Made by a program: the position numbers and the translations under genes
Notes under the pieces: generated by a model
Told to the model about the DNA's origin: nothing
The model's database searches: none
What the model saw: the letters and a program-made list of their open reading frames with translations, nothing else
DNA from: Dyella caseinilytica
GTDB taxonomy: Bacteria; Pseudomonadota; Gammaproteobacteria; Xanthomonadales; Rhodanobacteraceae
DNA: 64,000 nucleotides
Reading direction: 5' to 3'
Assembly (NCBI RefSeq): GCF_016865235.1
Contig: NZ_CP064030.1
Coordinates: forward strand, 930,001-994,000
Shown here: positions 58,997 through 64,000 of the stretch, in pieces
Position numbering within the stretch: position 1 is the first letter of the stretch
Layout: each line of letters begins with the position of its first letter

Positions 58997-59160
58997 TTGC
59001 TGCTACCAGTCGTATTCGCCCGCCTATTTTGCCGCATTCACCGATTCCATGCTCGTTTGGCGTCGAAGCTTGGGTTGGCGTGACGTGGCCAAGCCAACAA
59101 ACCGGCAACTCTGGGCACGTAGAGACTGTTGTTCGAATTACGCCCCAAGATACAACCATG

Positions 59161-59200
59161 CCTCACCGTCATTCCGGCGAAGGCCGGAATGACGGTGAGG
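59161..59200. repeat. 40-bp palindromic REP-like element between regB and regA
   Basis: CCTCACCGTCATTCCGG and CCGGAATGACGGTGAGG form a perfect 17-bp stem with loop CGAAGG (the complement of CCTTCG). It is the cleanest example of the 40-base unit. The rest of the regA-regB gap (58997-59276) holds no other feature I can support. Confidence 0.92.
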
Positions 59201-59276
59201 CGTTATAAGACGTCTCGAAAAGATATCAAGCCGTATAGGACAAACGACGAGCTGAACGCTACTTGGGCCCTGTGTA

Positions 59277-60554
59277 TCAGCGCTCGGTGATGGCTGATAA
59301 CGGCAGGCGCAGGCGCATTTCCGCGCCGTTATCGGTATTGGTGGCAATCAACTCACCGTTCAGACGCTCCGCGGTGGCTTCTGCCAGCGCCAGGCCAATG
59401 CCGAGACCGCTTTGCTTGCCACTTTCCCCAATCGACGCTGTGGCACTAGCGGGATGAAACCCGGGGCCACGATCGCGCACAGCCCATTCGAGCCCATCGC
59501 CATCGCGATGAACTTCCAATGTCACCTGATTGGAATCACGCATGGCCGAGGCATCGGCCGCATTGTTGAGCAGGTTGATCAGGGCGTGACGCAAGCCCGG
59601 CGGCGTGCGCAGTACCAGCGGTTCAAGATTCGCGGGCACCAGCAGTTCAAGTTCCGCTTCTGGACGCAGCAGCTTGAAACGTTCGACAAAACCATGGATG
59701 AAAGCCTGCAATGTCGTGCGCTCAGGTTCCTGCGACAACTGCGTTTTGCCGAAAGCCACCATTTCGCGCAGGATGACGCGACAGCGGTCGACTTGCCCTT
59801 CCAGCAGCTCAAGATCCTCATCCAGCACCGTATCGTCGGCATGTTCACGCCGCAGTTCCGGGAGCAGTGTACGCATCGTCGATAGCGGCGTATTCAGCTC
59901 GTGCGCCGCGCCGGCTGCCTGGGTGGCGATGGCCAGAATGCCTTCGTCGCGCAGCGCGCGTTCGCGCACGCGTTGCACTTCCAATTGTTGCAGGCGTACT
60001 GCCATAGCGAGCCGGTTGATGAAGAAGCCGAGCAACAACGCGCTGATGGCGAAGTTGACGCCCATGCCGGCGACATGCAGCGAAAATCCCTGATCCGTGC
60101 CCATCAGTTCGTTCATCGGCAGCGGCACATACCAGCGCAGCAGCACGAGATAGGCAGCGCCGGCGATGGCCGCTACCGAAAGCACCGCGGGCACCGACAA
60201 CGCGGCTGCACTCAACGCAATCGGCACCAGCAGCAGCGTCACGAAGGGATTGCTGGCCCCGCCGGTGAAGTGCAACAGATAACCCAGCACCAGCGTATCT
60301 GCGGCAACATGACACACCGTCTCCCACTCCCGCACCGGCCAGGGTTGGCTGATGCGCCAGGCTGCAAATACCGCGAACACAGCCAGCAGATCGATGCCGA
60401 GCAGCAAGGGCAGGGTGGGAATATCGATCCGCATCCACCAGGAACAAATCATCACGGCCATGCTTTGGCCGGCGATGGCGCATAGGCGCAGCCAGACGAG
60501 GGTGCGCGTCAGCGCAAAGGGGCCGATGGGTTGCTTGAGTTGATGCGGAGGCAT
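59277..60554 (-). CDS. regB: Redox sensor histidine kinase RegB/PrrB
   Basis: A 425-residue membrane kinase with six N-terminal hydrophobic segments. The quinone-binding heptad GGASNPF is at residues 98-104, the H-box GAAHELNTPLSTM has His218, and a cysteine in VDRCRVIL (Cys258) lies exactly 40 residues later, the spacing of the phospho-histidine and redox-active cysteine of Rhodobacter RegB. N-box LLNNAADASA, DRGPGFHP and GLGIGLALAEATAE complete the ATP-binding domain. It should sense quinone pool and redox state and phosphorylate RegA. ATG 60554 gives a normal N-terminus though its ribosome site is weak. Confidence 0.92.
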   Translation of the reverse strand: MPPHQLKQPIGPFALTRTLVWLRLCAIAGQSMAVMICSWWMRIDIPTLPLLLGIDLLAVFAVFAAWRISQPWPVREWETVCHVAADTLVLGYLLHFTGGASNPFVTLLLVPIALSAAALSVPAVLSVAAIAGAAYLVLLRWYVPLPMNELMGTDQGFSLHVAGMGVNFAISALLLGFFINRLAMAVRLQQLEVQRVRERALRDEGILAIATQAAGAAHELNTPLSTMRTLLPELRREHADDTVLDEDLELLEGQVDRCRVILREMVAFGKTQLSQEPERTTLQAFIHGFVERFKLLRPEAELELLVPANLEPLVLRTPPGLRHALINLLNNAADASAMRDSNQVTLEVHRDGDGLEWAVRDRGPGFHPASATASIGESGKQSGLGIGLALAEATAERLNGELIATNTDNGAEMRLRLPLSAITER

Positions 60555-60721
60555 AAGCGAGGGTGGATTATCTCTTTCCCCGCCATGCGGGATGAAAGAG
60601 AGGGTGTTGCATGCGCGGGCTTCGGCGCAAGAGTGAATAACCCCCAAGGCTCCTAAGGCATCCCTCGTTTTTTGCTCATCATTGAGGCGTAATGCTTCAA
60701 TTTAAGCAAATTTCCACTCTG

Positions 60722-60761
60722 CCTCACCGTCATCCCAGCCTTCGCTGGGATGACGGCGAGG
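60722..60761. repeat. 40-bp palindromic REP-like element (CATCCCAG variant)
   Basis: CCTCACCGTCATCCCAG pairs with CTGGGATGACGGCGAGG (one mismatch) around CCTTCG. The inner arm changed from TTCCGG/CCGGAA to TCCCAG/CTGGGA on both sides. Confidence 0.88.
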
Positions 60762-60833
60762 GGCCATGGGGTTTACTTAGATTCGGAACATGGCGGCACG
60801 CCAGGCAAAAACGCGGAAATCCCTCAGCTCCAG

Positions 60834-60857
60834 CCCTCCCCTGCCAGCAGGGGAGGG
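60834..60857. terminator. Hairpin just downstream of the peptide transporter stop
   Basis: CCCTCCCCTGC and GCAGGGGAGGG are perfect 11-bp inverted repeats with only two bases between. It lies 11 bases beyond the minus-strand transporter stop, as expected of its terminator, but lacks a T-run. Confidence 0.55.
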
Positions 60858-60868
60858 AGTTTGAAACA

Positions 60869-62416
60869 TCAAGGCGCGTTGAACTCTTCGCTGCGCACGG
60901 CGGGCAGTGGTTCGTTATTCGCGGTATCGGCGTGGTTGGTCGAAAGACGCTTCATCATCGGCAACACGGCCATAGCGACCAGCGTGCAGGCCACGCCGAC
61001 GAAACCCAGCTTGTTGAACAGGCTGGTGTAGATGGTCAGCGACTGCACCGGATCGGTGAGACCTTCGGGAATATGCGCGTAGTTGGCGACCACGCTGCCC
61101 AGGTATTGCGAGATACCGGATGCCACGAAGTACGTGCCCATCATCAGACCGCCCATGCGCTCAGGCACGTAGCGGGCAATCATCGCCAGTCCCAGTCCGC
61201 TCACCAGCAGCTCACCCAGCGAATACAGGCCGTAGCCCCAAACCATGATCCAGGAGGACACCCGGCCGTCCACTGCAAACTTGGCGCCAACGCCATAGAT
61301 AAAGAAGCCGGCAGCGACGGCAGCGAAGCCCCAGGCAAACTTCGCAGCAACGGAAGGATCCTTGCCCAGACGTCCCAGCGAGTTGTAGATCCAAACCAGC
61401 ACCGGACTGAGCAGCACGATCCAGATTGAGTTGAGGTTCTGATATTGCTCGGGAATCCAGGTGAACAGGTGGACGCCGAACAATCCGAAGTTGAGATCCA
61501 CATTGCGTTGCGCGAACAAGTTCAGCGACGTGGACATCTGTTGGTAGAAGATAAAGAAGAAAATCGTCTGCACCACCAGCACCAACGCGGCGATCAAACC
61601 GGAGCGCTCGCTGCGGTGGCTCACTGCAATCATGTAGATGAACACGATGAACATCGCGATGCCCGCCACCACCACGCCCCACTTGGCGACGGTTTCGCTT
61701 TGCAGAATCAGGATCGAGGCAAACACGGTGGCGACGGCCGCGACCATCACGGCCAACAGGCGCTTCTTGTTGACCGGTTCGTTGTCCGCAGGCGAGCCAA
61801 CGTGGGCGAGCGTGCGGCTCATGATCGAATAGTTGATCAAGCCGATGATCAGGCCGATCGCGCAGACGCCAAAGGCGGTATGCCAGCCCATCGAATCGCC
61901 GTACTTGGCGGCGACTACATCGCGGATCCATGGTGTCAGCGTCATCGAGATCATCGAGCCGATGTTCACCGCCATGTAGTAGATGGTGAAGGCGCTGTCG
62001 ATCTTCGAATCCTCGCCGTCATAGATCTTGCGCACGAGGTTGCCGGAGTTGGCTTTGAACAAGCCGTTGCCGACGATGATCACGCCCAGTGCCGCGTAAG
62101 TGAAATTGGCGTGGTCGGAAGGAATCCAGAGCAGCGCGTAGCCCAGCGACAGGATGATGGCGCCGATCAACATGGTGCGGCGGGTGCCGAGGAGCTTGTC
62201 GCCGATCCAGCCGCCGATCGCCGGTGTGGCGTAGATCAAGGCGGTGGCGGCACCCCAGACCAGGTTGGCCTTAGTGTCGACGAAGCCGAGCCTCTTCATC
62301 ATGAAGGTGACCATCAGCACCTGCATGCCGTAGAAGCCGAAGCGCTCCCACATTTCGATCAGGAAGACCGTGCTGAATGAGCGGGTTTGTGAAACGGGGC
62401 GAGTCTGGATTGCCAT
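60869..62416 (-). CDS. Proton-dependent oligopeptide transporter (POT/PTR2 family)
   Basis: A 515-residue inner-membrane transporter with 12-14 helices. The POT ExxER-type motif is in LIEMWERFGFYGMQ in helix 1; PAIGGWIGDKLLGTRRTMLIGAI is the first PTR2 signature region and FTIYYMAVNIGSMIS the second. It imports di- and tripeptides with protons. ATG 62416 gives the usual start before the motif. It is monocistronic, with a divergent gap of 250 bases to dgkA. Confidence 0.93.
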   Translation of the reverse strand: MAIQTRPVSQTRSFSTVFLIEMWERFGFYGMQVLMVTFMMKRLGFVDTKANLVWGAATALIYATPAIGGWIGDKLLGTRRTMLIGAIILSLGYALLWIPSDHANFTYAALGVIIVGNGLFKANSGNLVRKIYDGEDSKIDSAFTIYYMAVNIGSMISMTLTPWIRDVVAAKYGDSMGWHTAFGVCAIGLIIGLINYSIMSRTLAHVGSPADNEPVNKKRLLAVMVAAVATVFASILILQSETVAKWGVVVAGIAMFIVFIYMIAVSHRSERSGLIAALVLVVQTIFFFIFYQQMSTSLNLFAQRNVDLNFGLFGVHLFTWIPEQYQNLNSIWIVLLSPVLVWIYNSLGRLGKDPSVAAKFAWGFAAVAAGFFIYGVGAKFAVDGRVSSWIMVWGYGLYSLGELLVSGLGLAMIARYVPERMGGLMMGTYFVASGISQYLGSVVANYAHIPEGLTDPVQSLTIYTSLFNKLGFVGVACTLVAMAVLPMMKRLSTNHADTANNEPLPAVRSEEFNAP

Positions 62417-62666
62417 GAAGTATTCCGTGTACGTGTACTGCGAGGCCGAAATCGGCCTGTAATTAAGTGCTCTGGGAAAGGCACAATCGCCGAAGGGTAA
62501 CCCATTCGTCATTTGCTTGAAGTTGCAATGCGGCATGCAAAATCCTGCGGGCCGGGAGCGGGCGACCTTGCTTGTGGCATCATGGCGCGCTTGTTACCGC
62601 CCCCGGGGAGTCCGCTCGCCATGCCGAAAAACGCCGTAACTTCCTCTGTGGCTTACCGTTCCTGCC

Positions 62667-63041
62667 ATGCCCGGTAGTGGATTCCGGGGCGACCCGCGTC
62701 AGCTCTGGCGCGCTTTCCGGTGGTCGATGAATGGGCTCCGCGCCGGCTGGCGCCATGAGGCCTCGTTCCGGCTGGAAGCCATGCTTACCGTCGTCCTGTT
62801 GCCCATCGGGCTGTGGGTGGGGCATGGCGCGCTGGAGAAGATTGCGCTGGTCTCGCCGGTGATCCTGGTGCTGTCGGTGGAGCTGCTCAACTCCGCCATC
62901 GAGGCGGTGGTCGACAAGGTCAGCCCGGAATTCCACGAACTGGCCGGCCGGGCCAAGGACATGGGCTCGGCAGCGGTATTCCTGCTGCTGGTGCTGGTGG
63001 TGCTGTGCTGGGGGCTGATCCTGGGGCCACGCTGGTTCTAG
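62667..63041 (+). CDS. dgkA: Diacylglycerol kinase
   Basis: A 124-residue trimeric membrane enzyme with three helices. The family signature ELLNSAIEAVVDKVSPEFHELAGRAKDMGSAAV contains the catalytic Glu and metal-binding residues, preceded by RHEASFRLEAML. It recycles diacylglycerol to phosphatidic acid. Length is standard. It is followed by a long imperfect hairpin. Confidence 0.96.
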   Translation: MPGSGFRGDPRQLWRAFRWSMNGLRAGWRHEASFRLEAMLTVVLLPIGLWVGHGALEKIALVSPVILVLSVELLNSAIEAVVDKVSPEFHELAGRAKDMGSAAVFLLLVLVVLCWGLILGPRWF

Positions 63042-63074
63042 CCGTTCGAAAGGTGGCCCGACAGGCGGCAAGCA

Positions 63075-63131
63075 AGCGAAGCGAGCCCCGGTGCGGCCCA
63101 CCCCAAGTTGGGCGCCGGGACCCGCTTCGCT
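63075..63131. terminator. Long imperfect hairpin after dgkA
   Basis: AGCGAAGCG (63075-63083) and CGCTTCGCT (63123-63131) pair perfectly at the base, with further GC-rich pairing inside (CCCGGTGCGGCCCA against TGGGCGCCGGG). There is no T-run. It may protect or end the dgkA transcript. Confidence 0.45.
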
Positions 63132-63256
63132 CACCGTTAGCTTATGGGCTTGGATGTAGTCTGGGTTGTAGGTAGGTGCTTGTTTGTCGTGCGCAAAAGA
63201 TTGCATCCATGTAATCCAGATGCTGCAATGCCATCTCACTGGAAGGGAGCACTCCG

Positions 63257-63877
63257 ATGAAAACCGTCCGCATACTTCTTCTGATGCTGTTGGTCGTGAT
63301 GCTTTCCGGTTGCGGTTACAACGCCATCCAGCAGCAGGACGAAGCCGTGAAGGCGCAATGGTCCGAAGTACTGAACCAGTACCAGCGGCGTGCCGATCTG
63401 GTGCCTAACCTGGTCAATACGGTCAAGGGCTACGCCGCGCATGAAGAGAAGGTCTTCACTGAAGTGACCGACGCCCGTTCGCGGGTCGGCAACATCCAGA
63501 TCAACGCTGACGATCCCGATTCGCTGGCGAAATTCCAGGCCGCACAAGGCCAGTTGACCGGCGCGCTGTCGCGCTTGATGGCGGTCAGCGAGAACTACCC
63601 GAATCTGAAGGCAGACGGTCTGTTCCAGAACCTGCAGGCGCAGCTGGAAGGCACCGAGAACCGCATCACCGTGGCACGCAACCGCTATATCCAGGCGGTG
63701 CAGCAGTACAACACGCTGATCCGCACCTTCCCCAACAACCTCACCGCGAAGATGTTTGGCTATCAACCTAAGCCCAGCTTCACGGTAGAAAACGAGAAAG
63801 CCATTTCCACGGCGCCGACCGTCGATTTCGGCAATAGCGCGCCGGCCAATCCGGCACCGGCCGCATCGGCGCACTGA
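63257..63877 (+). CDS. lemA: LemA family lipoprotein
   Basis: A 206-residue protein with a lipoprotein signal (LLLMLLVVMLSGCGYNAIQ, lipobox LSGC) and the LemA domain: VKAQWSEVLNQYQRRADLVPNLVNTVKGYAAHE, then ARNRYIQAVQQYNTLIRTFP near the end. The topology is a coiled four-helix bundle. Its function is not known; LemA genes are usually followed by a TPM-domain gene, as here. GGAAGGGAGC precedes ATG 63257. Confidence 0.95.
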   Translation: MKTVRILLLMLLVVMLSGCGYNAIQQQDEAVKAQWSEVLNQYQRRADLVPNLVNTVKGYAAHEEKVFTEVTDARSRVGNIQINADDPDSLAKFQAAQGQLTGALSRLMAVSENYPNLKADGLFQNLQAQLEGTENRITVARNRYIQAVQQYNTLIRTFPNNLTAKMFGYQPKPSFTVENEKAISTAPTVDFGNSAPANPAPAASAH

Positions 63878-63890
63878 GAGGCATGTCATC

Positions 63891-64000
63891 ATGATGCGGC
63901 GCTGGCTGCGCCTGTGGACCGTACTGGCGATAGCGCTGCTATCGCCGTCGCTTCCGCTGCACGCCGATGATTTGCCAGCGGTGCCGACGCTCACGCGGCA
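63891..64000 (+). CDS. Start of exported protein, probably TPM-domain (YgcG family); cut by window end
   Basis: Only 36 codons are visible: a signal peptide (RRWLRLWTVLAIALLSPSLPLHA) and the mature start DDLPAVPTLT. In LemA operons the next gene commonly encodes a YgcG/TPM-domain membrane-anchored phosphatase-like protein, and PAxPxLTxxV fits the start of that domain. The assignment rests on context. It begins 13 bases after lemA. Confidence 0.55.
   Translation, partial: MMRRWLRLWTVLAIALLSPSLPLHADDLPAVPTLTR

Larger units (their letters stand above)
60555..60868. other. 314-bp intergenic region between regB and the peptide transporter gene
   Basis: It holds a REP-like palindrome at 60722-60761 and a CCCTC hairpin at 60834-60857, plus the regB promoter region. 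No gene is supported. Confidence 0.65.

Noticed and set aside
61445..62380. 311-residue frame opposite the POT transporter
   Set aside because: Dominated by Asp, His, Arg and Glu from antisense membrane codons; no family match recognised.
63236..63994. 252-residue frame opposite lemA
   Set aside because: LemA on the plus strand has a lipobox, full domain and ribosome site; the antisense frame does not.

Overview
The window is chromosomal DNA from a high-GC gammaproteobacterium, most likely of the Xanthomonadales (Xanthomonadaceae/Rhodanobacteraceae; a Dyella-, Rhodanobacter- or Frateuria-like organism is my inference). The reasons are the combination of aroK-aroB-hemE, pilT-pilU beside proC-yggT, yqgE-ruvX-pyrB, tonB-gshB divergent from pilGHIJL, rsmE near bioA, and nudE-cysQ-mazG, all without phage, transposase, plasmid or tRNA genes. 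Almost all of the sequence is ordinary, well-packed core genome. I saw no rRNA, tRNA, CRISPR array or insertion sequence.

Layout. 1-6.8 kb: 3' end of tyrA, a MAPEG membrane protein, a DinG/YoaA-type Fe-S helicase, a sugar MFS transporter and a secreted CocE/NonD hydrolase. 6.9-9.4 kb: hemE, a WGR-domain protein and an orphan class I terpene synthase. 9.9-18 kb: aroB-aroK, an SDR enzyme, a LuxR-type response regulator, a glycerate-kinase-like protein divergent from pdxH-yjbQ, a BtuF-like protein, and yggT-proC. 18.5-21 kb: the type IV pilus retraction ATPases pilT and pilU. 21-27.7 kb: a large lipoprotein, pyrB-ruvX-yqgE, a secreted histidine phosphatase, tonB and gshB. 28.1-40.1 kb: the complete Pil-Chp chemosensory operon pilG-pilH-pilI-pilJ-pilL/chpA-(small ORF)-chpB-like-chpC. 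40.2-48 kb: rsmE, a small exported protein, bioA, then gspN-hisN-nudE-cysQ-mazG and a GSGD-repeat exported protein. 48-53.3 kb: an anion permease, a glutathione S-transferase and a YbbAP-type ABC exporter divergent from tesA. 53.9-60.6 kb: a two-component system with a degenerate kinase, a fused CoA-transferase, an isoaspartyl peptidase, and a RegB/RegA redox two-component system. 60.9-64 kb: a POT peptide transporter, dgkA, lemA and the start of a likely TPM-domain gene.

How the genes work together. PilT and PilU power pilus retraction, and the Pil-Chp operon some 8 kb away would control twitching in response to signals. This operon has no pilK-type methyltransferase gene, and its CheB-like protein has lost the catalytic serine, so methylation-based adaptation looks absent. 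A 66-residue small ORF is locked between pilL and chpB by start/stop overlaps on both sides.

The most distinctive non-coding feature is a family of about 40-bp palindromes scattered between genes. The centre is nearly constant (CCTTCG or its complement) while the arms differ from copy to copy yet remain self-complementary. Several copies form inverted doublets of the REPIN type. Other points worth a second look are the terpene synthase, the pseudokinase-like sensor, divergent start codons sharing one CATG, the single-chain CoA-transferase and the RegB homologue that retains both quinone and redox-cysteine signatures.
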